Assembly: GCA_029204225.1 (NCBI GenBank)
Contig: CM055106.1
Location: forward strand, 37,533,923 to 37,597,922
Source: Diphasiastrum complanatum
Taxonomy: Eukaryota > Streptophyta > Lycopodiopsida > Lycopodiales > Lycopodiaceae
DNA length: 64,000 bases
Direction: 5' to 3'
Position 1 is the first letter of the stretch; each line of letters starts with the position of its first letter. Below are positions 54,542 through 64,000 of this stretch, piece by piece. Made by a program: the position numbers and the translations under genes. Below the pieces are notes generated by a model. That model had not been told where the DNA came from. It worked only from the letters and a program-made list of their open reading frames with translations, and made no database searches.

Positions 54542-57136
54542 TGTTGTAAAGCTACCTTTACAAGCTTTATTTCCGGCGCCATCGGTGCCAGCTATGTCCC
54601 CGGCGCTGCTGGCGCCCCTGCTGCTCCCGGCGCCACTGTGACCAGAATCCAGCCGGCGCCAAGTTCCTATGGCTGAAAATCTTTGATCGGTTCTAGCGAA
54701 GTCCAGAGAGCTCAGATCGATGTGCAATCACCACACACGATCTAGGCATGATTAAAGGAAGCCTGGGAATCAATAAAATCTAGAGAGAGAAAATGACTTT
54801 CTAGAAAGAGAGAGAGAAAAACGTGCTTTACCAGCTTGGGTAGAGTGCTTGGTATGAGAGGGGGTGCCGAATCACACCAATACTATAGGGGAGTGCGGGT
54901 TGCGACTCAGGGCGAGCTTCAACCAAGTCTCAGCCTCCCTTGCTGGAATGTTGTCATGGCTCTCGCCTTGGCATGCTAGCGCCCCGGAGATTAGGGTCGG
55001 TCACACACTTGAAATGTAACCTTCTCAGATTTATCAATAAAGTGGGATTTTCCTCAAACTGACTCTGATTACCTTCTGGGTTTCAGTGTTCGGTAAAAGC
55101 ACCAGTTGTAAGGCCGCTTTCAAAATTTTTAACTTGGCACATAGCTGAGGGTCGTATCCCGGGACGCCAGCGGTATGCCGTCGGGACCATTCGGTCTGTG
55201 GCGCCAGCGGTATGCTGTCGGGACCATTTGGTCCAGGAACTGGTTGTTTCCATATCTGTCGCGGCTTGTGGTTATGAGTGTTCCTTGCATGAACGTGAAT
55301 GGGTTAAGCCCTTGGGGAACGGGCTCTAACCTGTCGGCTGAGTTGGATGGCTTGCTTGGGTGGATGTTACCTGTTTATGGCTGTCCAGTCTGGCGTGGCG
55401 CCAGGTTGGCTTCCAGCGCTCGTGACGAAGCTTTCAGTTGGTTAAGTCTGATGTAAGTCAGACCGCTTTCTTGGAATGAATGTTACTCGTTTGTAACGAA
55501 GCTTCGAGTTGGTTAAGTTTGATGCATGTCGGGCGGCTTGCTTGGAGGGAAGTCACCCACATCGGGACCCCCGATCTGGCATGGCGCCAAGGTTGGATCT
55601 CAATGTTGGTTTTGGGAACTTCAAGTTGGTTAAGTCTGATCATTGTTGGCGAGTTGGCTGCTTGTATGTCAAGTGGGTTCTGGATGGCAAGAGTTGATGG
55701 CTGAGAAGCTAAGTCGTGGTTCCCGGCTCCCTTTGGGATGCATGCGCTACATGTGGTATCAGAGCCGACTGGCCGGTCAGCTATGCGGATCTCACGGAAA
55801 TGGCCACGGTTTGGTGTTCATCAAGACAACTGTTGTGCAAGGTGCTGCCCACAGTGTAAGCACGGGTGCGTCCACGGTCGGGGTGGTCGGCAGAACGGGG
55901 GACTTGATGAGTCAAGGTGCTGCCCTTGAGGTGTAAGCACGGTCAGTTCTCGCGGTTCGGGCCTGGCGCTGTCTGCAGGTAGGACGGATGAGGCAAAGTG
56001 CTGCCTAGGGAGGTGAAAGCACGGTCTGTACCTTGTGGGGTGCGGGGCGACATATTCGAACTGTACGGGTTAACCATTGATACGGAGATGCTGCTCGAAT
56101 TCGGATGTAAAGCACAGGGTGGTTAGCTGCCGGTGCGGGATAGCTGCCGATCGTTTAGCTATAAGGGCTATCGACCAAAAAGTGGTGGGGCGTGACTGAG
56201 GCAATGTGCTGCTTAATGGTGAAAGCACGGATAGTTGGAGGGGATGTCCTATGTGGGCTGATTCTGTGATCGATTTGTATGGGTGTGGCCAGGCAAAGGT
56301 CCGTTGGCAGGACCATCTCAAAAGGGGACCTTGTCTTTGTTACTTGTTAGTAAACCTGCCTGAGTGTCTTACTTGTACGTATTCGTGGTGAGTCTTAGTA
56401 CTCGTGCTTTGCCTGGTTTGCATGATTGCTTGTGATACAAGGAGCTGATGGCTCGAGAAGGAACCTTTTCTTTTGAAGGCTGATACCATCAAACAAAGAG
56501 GACTACGGAATCTGTGGGGCGGATTTGCAGTTCAAGTACTCACACGTGAACGACAACGAAACAACTCAATGTTTGCAAAGGATGGATGGCTAGCCTGTTT
56601 CTTGGGTTAGTTTCATTTGCGACAACGCCCACCAGACGCAAGCAGGAAGTCAAAAGTTGGAAAGGGCCATTTCAGGGGAGATCTTCTATGGAGCAGTTGG
56701 CCTTCTTTTGGGACGGCCACCTTCGGAACTGAAACTCACTGAGCATGGGCGATATCCAGAATCTGTGTGGCGGATTTGCAGTTCAAGTACTCGCACGTGA
56801 ACGACAACGAAAATGACTCAATGTTTGCAAAGGATGGATGGCTAGCCTGTTACTTGGGTTAGTTTCATTTGCGACAACGCCCACCAGACGCAAGCAGGAA
56901 GTCAAAAGTTGGAAAGGGCAATTTCAGGGGAGATCTTCTATAGCAGTTGGTCTTCATTTTGGGACGGCCATGTTCGGAACTGAAACTCACTGAGCATGGG
57001 TGATATCCAGTATCAGTTGGGTTTTTCCTCAAAGGGGAAAAGACTAGGATCCTCTTCAGAGATTGGCAACAAGTTGGATCGAGCCATAATCCTAGCAGAT
57101 GGGAAGCAAAGTGTTGGAAAGGCTTTTTGTTCGAAA
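54542..57136 (+). mobile_element. Non-coding LTR retrotransposon copy 3, truncated, at the B/A junction
   Basis: A complete LTR (54542-55751, TGTTGTAAAG to GCGCTACA, 1210 bp) and primer-binding site TGGTATCAGAGC (55754-55765) are followed by 1.4 kb of interior that stops at about 57136, where inverted block A begins. There is no purine tract and no 3' LTR. A 251-bp tandem duplication lies in the interior (56509-56759 and 56760-57010). It fills the point where the two ends of the left-hand B-to-A interval would meet. Confidence 0.85.
55842..56228 (+). ncRNA. Array of five short hairpins in the LTR element leader
   Basis: Five GTGCT/AGCAC stems (or near variants) lie in order: 55842-55863, 55917-55940, 55998-56022, 56089-56114 (TGCT/AGCA only) and 56206-56228, with loops of 12 to about 18 bases. 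Each is followed by CGG or AGG and most are preceded by a GAGGCAA- or GAGTCAA-like phrase. The same modules are present in all copies of the family. They sit just after the primer-binding site, where retroelement RNAs carry dimerisation and packaging signals. Confidence 0.5.
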
Positions 57137-57667
57137 AACAATAGAAACAAAGGAAATCAGATGGTGGACAAATAAACCCAACCAAGCCTAGATCAAACAG
57201 ATCTAGCCCCCAAGCTATGGACCACCGAAAGCTCAACAAGAGAGAGATTTCACGCCTGTAGCATGCAGCTACAATCACCAAATTTAGTGGGAGCTCCACC
57301 TATGGATATACTTATACAATCTAAGGCTTCTCCAAAACTAGTAGTGCATTGTGCCACCCACTTACTAAACACATCGGCAGCCTAACTGGGCCACCTCATC
57401 CACTTCCCTTATGAGTCACTATTAGTTTCATATCAATCCATCATCTTAAGTTTTAGGCCTAAAAATGATTTTTAGGTTATTAAAAAAGAATTAGATACTA
57501 TCCATTTTGTTTAAGAAAAATATTTAGAAAAAAAAAGAAAAAAAGATAGAGCACAAGAATTTATTTCCATGCACTCAAAGTATATATGAAGGCGTATGTG
57601 ACGTGTAGGTATTTGTATTAAGAGATACCCACGGGTGCATACGGTCTAACTATACCTATACGATAGA

Positions 57668-57679
57668 CTATATATACAT
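57668..57679 (+). promoter_or_regulatory. Candidate TATA box of ACR3 copy 2
   Basis: CTATATATACAT lies about 300 bp upstream of the ATG and is identical to the motif upstream of copy 1. No other promoter element could be supported. Confidence 0.35.
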
Positions 57680-57912
57680 AAAGACTAAGTATCATGTATG
57701 TAAGAGGATATTGTACTGGCACGTGGACCAATCTGATTGCTGCGCCCCCAAAACCTGCCAGGTGGCTGGAGTACTGAAACCGACGTGACGTGCTTGCTAC
57801 TCTATTAGATTTTGTTTGATTTTTCGTAAACCCCGCCAAAATATTTTGATAAGAATAGTCAGAGAAAGATGAATGGATGGATGGATCGTTCGAGAGACAG
57901 AGAAAAGGAGCG

Positions 57913-57914
<2 letters not shown>

Positions 57915-57958
<44 letters not shown>
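57915..57958 (+). promoter_or_regulatory. (GA)n tract in the ACR3 copy 2 5' leader
   Basis: About 22 GA repeats end 16 bp before the start codon. The tract is slightly longer than in copy 1, so the two leaders already differ at this microsatellite. Confidence 0.45.
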
Positions 57959-57960
<2 letters not shown>

Positions 57961-57974
57961 AGAGATGGTGTGAG

Positions 57975-60900
57975 ATGGTTGAGGAGAGCGTAAGGGTGGC
58001 AGAGAGTGTGAGGATGGAAGAAGAGGTGGAGATGGAGGTTGTTTGCAAGGCTTTGAGAGATGAGGACTTCTTGGGATCCATCAGCATGCTAAGCAATGGG
58101 GAAGATGGCGCCCTGCGTTGCAGGTTTTCCAGACCACCCTCGCTTGATAGCACGGAGGTGCCCGGCCGTTGCGATCTGGAAATGTCTTCTGTTCGGTGCT
58201 CATGTAGTCCCCAGGTATGGCAGGCAGGCAGGTTTGTTTGGCAAGTCGTTGCCAAATTATTGCTTGGCCAATGTTGTCTTCATCCTTTTCTCGTATAGTT
58301 GGGAGTTGTTTGTGTGGATTTACTTTCTAATGCTTAAATGATTCTGTATGCAACTTCTCAAAGAGATCGCAGACTTATCCAATGTAAGCGGTGTAATCGA
58401 ATCTGCAGAAAGCCTTTAGTACTATAACGGAGTTCAAGATGCATGTCAAGATCAAGACGTAACTAACTGACCAACCTGTTGCAACTTCCCACTAACCAAG
58501 CAGAATTGAAACTATATTGCGATTGAGACATAGCTAACGTTTCTACCTTGTTATTAACGAGTGGAGCTATGAATCGTAACATATCGATTAATGTCTACCA
58601 TCTCTGAGATGATTTGATCATCGCTAGTATGAAATTCGGTTTGAGATCTCCCATCTGTGTTGGCCTGCGGGCTCCCTTGTACGACAGCCAGATCTTTTCC
58701 CATTTTGCTAGAACATTATGCCACAAATGCCTTCCTCATACTTATGGCAAGACTTGCTCAATTGAACGGATGCCAGACGATTTTGGCAGCTAGATTGAGA
58801 TAGCAGCATCGAGCTTCAAGCTTGGTCCGTGAAGCAAGATTCACCTTGTTCGTTCGTAGGGTTCCGTACATCATGGGTTACGCCGCACGCAGTCATATTT
58901 CATTTGTCTCAAAGTTGGAGATCTGGTCTTTTTTCCTTTTTTCTTGAATCCCTTCGCTTAATTTCTTGAAAGTCTTAAAATGCTCGTCGGGAAATCAGAA
59001 CTACGAAGCTTAGAAACAAAGCAGGGTTAACTTATTAACTCCTGGATCATTCTTTAGTGAGATATGCACTTGTCAAAAAATTGTACATTCGTGATGTAGA
59101 TGCTATCATTCTCCAACAGATTTGCATGTCGAGAAGTGTGCTTTCTTAGAACTGATAACTTCACGGTCCATCAGGCACCTTAAATGAATTGCCCTTGATG
59201 GTCATTTCGAGAATTCATTTTTGGAAATCTACGAGGATATAACTCGTATAATCTGTGCTGGATTTTGCCACTCATTAAAAGTCCTATACTCGTCTTTTCA
59301 CGCACATTTGTGTAGGCGAATTTCTGGTTAGAACTCAATGCTAGCACCCTTGAATTCAGCAGTTTCTATTGCGATGGCGCCGCTGATTCATAGCATAACC
59401 GCTTGCGGTGTTTTATTTGATAGTATACATGATCGCTCATCCATGGATCTTAAAGTACTTAGCTTTTGTTGCTATCTACCTGGTTCTTTACTTGCAAATA
59501 GCATCAATTAAAACTCTGCTCTCCAAGAGCATATTTGGTGGTCAGTCAAACATACATATAGATTAAATGTACGAATGCACAACGTCAATCAGGATTCAGC
59601 ATGCAGCGTCGAAGTCATGTGGCAATTGTACTCTGTATGGAATTTTGCGAATCACAAGTGAAGCTTGATTAAGGCACAGTTGTTTTTTTTGTGCATTGAT
59701 TTTACGTGATTTGTGTTTTGTGCTTCAGGCTTTCTTCAAAGCTTATTGTTAGCTATATCAGAACTTCATTTCGGTTTCAAGTCCACATTATGATGTAGGT
59801 TCTTACAGGTTGTTGGAGATGGAACATCAGTGTCAATAGTTTTGCACAATGGCGTGGAAATCGCTTGTGAAGTTGTATTCCCTGAAAATGGCTTGGAGAC
59901 AGAAAAAAGTAATGGTATGTACAGTGTAAAAGCGGATTTGTTCCAATTGAAGTAGATTGTTGATTCACTTGTCTATGTTGTCAATGCATAATATCTACTT
60001 GTTCTTCACTCTTAATTGTGATAGGAAAAGTTGCCATTAGTTTCATCCTTTATTTACCCTGTATGGCATCCATCTATTGGCCAATCCTTGTATCTCAACG
60101 TTATTTGGCAAATATTCTGTTTTCTTCTTTTTTCTCATGTATTGACTGACTTGCAGGCAAAATCATCAAAGGTTTGTCGTTCCTGGATCGATACTTGTTT
60201 GTTTGGATCATTGTAGACATGATTTTGGCCATTCTTCTTGGCTACTATTTCAAGGGGATCAAGAGGGCCTTTGAAGTTGCAAATATCAGCTCTGTTTCTC
60301 TGCCCATTGCTGTTGGTCTGTGGATAATGATGTACCCTGTTCTTTGCAAAGTTCGGTACGAAGTTTTGGGGAAGATGTTCAGAAATGGCCGACTGATTCG
60401 AAATCTGATGTTAAGCTTGGTTCTAAATTGGCTGGTCGGCCCTGCCCTTATGACTGGTCTAGCATGGGCAACCTTGCCAGATCTTCCTCATTATCGCACT
60501 GGTGTGATTTTAGTGGGCATTGCTCGATGCATCGCCATGGTGTTAGTGTGGAATGACCTGGCAAAAGGAGATAAGGAGCTTTGTGCTGTCCTTGTAGCTG
60601 TCAATTCAGTACTGCAGATTCTTCTTTACACTCCATTTGCTCTGTTCTATCTGAAGGTGCTATCACGAGGCCATGGAATACATGTTGGGACTTGGGCTGT
60701 TGCCAAAAGTGTCCTCCTGTTTTTGGGAGTACCTTTGGCTGCTGGAATCATCACCAGATATGTTCTTCGAGGGGCTTTCGGTAAAAAATGGTTTGAAGCA
60801 AAATTTGTTCCGTTTATTGGGCCATGGGCATTACTTGGATTGCTCTACACAATCTTTGTCATGTTTTCCATTCAAGCTCATGAAATTGTGAAGGACATCA

Positions 60901-61187
60901 GCAATGTTGTGAGGGTTACTGTACCGCTGCTGCTTTACTTTGCAATCGTTTTCTTCTCGTCGGTTGGGGTGTGTCGTTGGCTTAAAATCCCCTACCGTGA
61001 CTCGGTGGCACAGTCCTTCACAGCATCAAGCAACAATTTTGAGCTTGCAATAGCTGTAGCCATAGGAAGCTTTGGGATTGACTCCAAAGAAGCCCTTGCA
61101 GCCACCATTGGTCCCCTGATTGAAGTTCCGGTTCTCATTGGGCTGGTATATGTCATGCTTTATTTTCGCAGATCATGGTCTTGGTAG
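57975..61187 (+). CDS. ACR3: ACR3-type arsenite efflux carrier, copy 2 (three exons)
   Basis: Exons are 57975-58214, 59809-59914 and 60157-61187, with GT-AG introns of 1594 and 242 bp, giving 458 codons as in copy 1. The long frame of exon 3 begins at a TTG; the real start is the exon 1 ATG, because exon 2 ends AGTAATG/gtatgt and exon 3 opens cag/GCAAAATC, which restores a Gly codon. Residue differences from copy 1 are few: Ile to Met in exon 1, Met-Asp to Leu-Glu in exon 2, and five in exon 3, including Tyr-Val-Pro to Phe-Val-Pro and the last residues. The conserved Cys (ARCIAMV, about 240) and Glu (NNFELAI, about 411) are kept. The carrier should move arsenite out of the cytosol. Both copies look functional. 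Confidence 0.9.
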
Positions 61188-62497
61188 CCCACAACTGTGT
61201 GCCAAGGTGTGGGTAGTTTTAGTCACTTGCTTTATAATGTTTATTTCATCTGTGCTTTGGAAACAAAGACAGGCTTTCCCAGGCTAAGGCTCAACCAAAA
61301 ACATTTGAATTTTAACATATAGTAACCTATATCTATAGCTTTGACACAATCATCTTGTACACACACACACACCCACACCCACACTGACACCGATAGGTAA
61401 GATTGGATTGCATTTTCTATGTGCCATTCTTACTTGACATTGTTACTAAGTTTGCCAATCAAGGAATCTATTTCAAGTGTTTAAACTATATGTTGATTTT
61501 GTTTTGTTTGCATTTTTCATGAAATAATGAAAAAAATGTCAAGTGAATTATTGAGATGTGGAATTGGAGTGGACTCTGTGCATGAATCAAAAAACATTGA
61601 TGACTTTTTTGACGTTAACATTGTTATATTGGGCCCTAGCATTTTATAAGCTTGTTTTTTGGCCATGAATAAACAAAAAGCTATCACATGTGGTAGTATC
61701 ATCTAACATCTATTTTGGAAGAGCAAAACACTCAAAAAGATCATTGTTCAGTTCATCCATTTATAGCATTGAACATTTTGGGATCAACCGTTCAAGTAGC
61801 ATACTAATTTTTTGACGAGTTTGATTAACATTGATAGATGGAATTTTTCGAGTTTGATCAACATTGGTAGATGGATTTTTTTAAGATAAAAAATTCAATG
61901 TAGTTAATTTTGAGAACACAAACTCGTCTGAAGAATTAACAATTGCAACGATGACAATTGAATCTTCAACTCTTTTTCAACAGATCAATTTTTATCCCTT
62001 GTGCCAAACAAAGAATGTGAAATTTGTTTGGGTTTTAAAAAAACTTGCCAAATTGTAAAAGTCGCCAAAACTAGATGTTTTAGTAATCTTTGTGAAATTA
62101 ATGTACGAAGCTTCATTGCACTTTTAGCTTCAAAAAGTAATAAAAATTTCAATGGTAAAAACTTTCGTAAAATTCTAGCATAATTAGCATCGAATATATT
62201 CTACGAATTACTTTTAAAAAGCTAGTTTAGATTATTAAAAAATCGGAAATGTCTGTATTTTGTTCCAATGGTGACTATTTCAATTTTTTAAATTGTATTT
62301 AAAATTTCAATTTTTTTTGACATGTACTTTTTTTTTTTTTTTGTCAAAATGCATGTTTTTGTATTTATTTTTATTAAAACTTAATTTATTTAATTTTAAA
62401 AAGCATTCTTTCAAACAAAAATTATTAAATTACTAAGTGGCTATTTTGTTTTGGAATTTTGACCCATTTCAAACGCATATCTTTCCATTATTCAACA
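61188..62497. other. 3' flank of ACR3 copy 2, AT-rich, no gene
   Basis: The mirror of the left flank. It includes a CA tract at about 61358-61384 and long T runs near 62330. Short frames are not supported. Confidence 0.5.
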
Positions 62498-62760
62498 TAT
62501 CAAAGTTTTTTTGGTCTCAAGTTCGAGCCTCCCCTTGGAAACCAAGAAGCATTATTCAACATACCAACAGGGTTGGCTTAGTTGGTTAGCTTGACATCCA
62601 AAGTTTCTTTGGTCTCAGGTTCGAGCCTCCCTTGGAAACCAAGAAGCATTATTCAACATAAAGTTAAGGGTGTTGGCTCAATTGGTTATCTTGACATCCA
62701 AAGTTTCTTTGGTCTCAAGTTCGAGCCTCTCCTTGGAAACCAAGAAGCATTATTCAACAT
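62498..62760 (+). repeat. tRNA-like (SINE-head) repeat, three tandem copies
   Basis: Three units end in CCAAGAAGCATTATTCAACAT. Units two and three start GGTTGGCTTAGTTGGTTAGC or GTTGGCTCAATTGGTTATC and carry GGTTCGAGCC or AGTTCGAGCC. The first unit lacks the D-arm-like part. The left block has two units, so copy number changed after the duplication. Confidence 0.55.
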
Positions 62761-63513
62761 AAGAATATATATCATGGCATGCCAAGTAATATATCACATG
62801 CCAATTAATATTATTTGCATAATATCTTTCACCACTTTTAAGTATGACAAATTGTATATTTCAATTAGCATAACAACCTTTGATGGGTAAAAAGATTATT
62901 GTGTCGTGGAGTTGGCGTCAGCCTTCCTCACTACTTTGGTTTCAATCCATTTGGTCAAGTACCTCATGTTATAATAGAAAATTATGTAATTTACAAATGT
63001 TTTTTTACATCGTGAAAAATGTAAACTACTTTTCAAATAATACATGGTATTGTAAATATCAAAATGCTTTTAAATACTTTAAAAATTGTTTAGTAACTAA
63101 CAATCTTCTACAACATCTTTTCACTATCATTTAAAAACATTTACTTTAAACTATTATATAAAATTTTTGTGGTTCCAATACAAGTTTGATAGAGTGATGA
63201 ATTTAGACTATCCGATAGAGAAATTAGAATGACAGACAAAAAAAATAACTTGGATATTTTTTGGCGCCCCCACTACAATGTGCTAGCCTAACCCACATGT
63301 TTTGTCTTAACAAACTAAACCTTTATTCAAGTTGTCTTTGGATGGGCCTAATTGATGGATGGTGAAAACTTTAGCTATATAAAAAACATTTTTGATGGTG
63401 GAAAAATGTTCAATGTTTTAAGAGATTTTTTTGGTTATTTTTTTCAAGTTTTTGAAAAATGGCTGGGAAGTAATCTCCACCCTTACTTGTAGCTTCACTA
63501 CATCAAGGCAATC

Positions 63514-64000
63514 CTACTTGCAAGTCGGCGAAGGTTGGTTGCAAAGGAATAGAAATTGAACTTAGGCATGAATTCAATGATGTTTTTTTAGACCTTGTAG
63601 GTTTACCACCAGAAAGGACAGTTGATCATGAAATTGACCTAATACCTGGAGCAATTCCAATTGCACAGCGTCCTTATAGGATGAGTGCATTGGAAGAGGC
63701 TGAGGTAAGTAAGCAATTACATGATTATCTAAAAAAGGGGTGGGTACAATCTAGTAAGTCTCCTTGGGCATCACCAGTGGTTCTGGTTGCCAAGAAGGAT
63801 GGGACCATAAGGTTTTGTGTCGACTATAAGAAATTGAACAAGGTAATCGTTAGGAATAAATATTCACTAACGCGGACAGATGATTTAATAGACTATCTTG
63901 GTGGTGCTGGGTACTTTACCAAGATAGATCTAAGATCGGGCTACCATCAGATACGCATTAAGACAGAAGATATACCAAAAACCGGGTTTCGAACTCGCTT
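63514..64000 (+). pseudogene. Ty3/gypsy reverse transcriptase, 5' part, running off the window
   Basis: An open frame from at least 63513 to the window end reads through gypsy reverse transcriptase: [53 protein letters not shown] and [14 protein letters not shown]. The frame is open over 160 codons, so the element may be fairly young, but its 5' part (LTR, gag, protease) is absent because block A begins directly at its left. The catalytic YxDD lies beyond the window. Confidence 0.85.

Larger units (their letters stand above)
57142..63513. repeat. Duplicated block A, right copy (inverted; carries ACR3 copy 2)
   Basis: The reverse complement of 10523-16860. Introns differ by small indels (intron 1 is 1594 bp here against 1668 bp on the left). 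The tRNA-like repeat has three units here against two. The outer edge at 63513 joins directly to a gypsy reverse transcriptase. Confidence 0.9.

Noticed and set aside
60174-61187. ACR3 as a 337-residue single-exon protein starting at a TTG
   Set aside because: Frame, phase and GT-AG sites show two upstream exons; the TTG encodes Leu inside exon 3.

Overview
The window looks like repeat-rich nuclear DNA of a land plant. The only complete cellular genes are two copies of an ACR3-type arsenite efflux carrier with plant-like introns. ACR3 is known from mosses, lycophytes, ferns and gymnosperms and is generally regarded as lost from flowering plants, so a fern, lycophyte or gymnosperm is the best guess. 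The species cannot be fixed from the sequence. Nearly everything else is LTR retrotransposon (Ty1/copia, Ty3/gypsy and a non-coding, large non-autonomous family), a decayed hAT DNA transposon, tRNA-like repeats and long (CT/GA)n arrays.

Layout, left to right. About 1-5 kb: the tail of one hAT-like transposase, a tandem repeat, and a 3.6-kb hAT element with terminal inverted repeats and a near-perfect 8-bp target duplication. 6.7-9.2 kb: block B, which carries only the first exon of a cofactor-independent phosphoglycerate mutase. 9.2-10.5 kb: a copia polymerase fragment. 10.5-16.9 kb: block A with ACR3 copy 1 (minus strand, three exons). 18-28.7 kb: a gypsy element interrupted by a second gypsy element with an exact 5-bp target duplication (AAGCC). 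28.7-37 kb: decayed gag/pol pieces, including a copia integrase joined to another copia gag. 37.5-38.6 kb: three long CT arrays. 38.6-42.6 kb: a non-coding LTR element on the plus strand. 43.3-50.8 kb: a copia reverse-transcriptase region split by a minus-strand three-LTR array of the same non-coding family, with exact target duplication GGCTA. 52.0-54.5 kb: inverted block B. 54.5-57.1 kb: a truncated non-coding LTR element. 57.1-63.5 kb: inverted block A with ACR3 copy 2 (plus strand). 63.5-64 kb: the start of a gypsy reverse transcriptase.

The main structural result is that blocks A and B occur twice in opposite orientation but in permuted order. A simple inverted duplication would read rcA-rcB on the right; the window reads rcB-element-rcA. 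This fits a circular or tandem-array intermediate, or a misassembly. A second result is a series of five short hairpin modules just downstream of the primer-binding site in the non-coding LTR family, with wobble-compatible stem changes between copies. Both ACR3 copies keep open frames, splice sites and the family's key Cys and Glu, so both may be functional and are divergently transcribed from about 42 kb apart.
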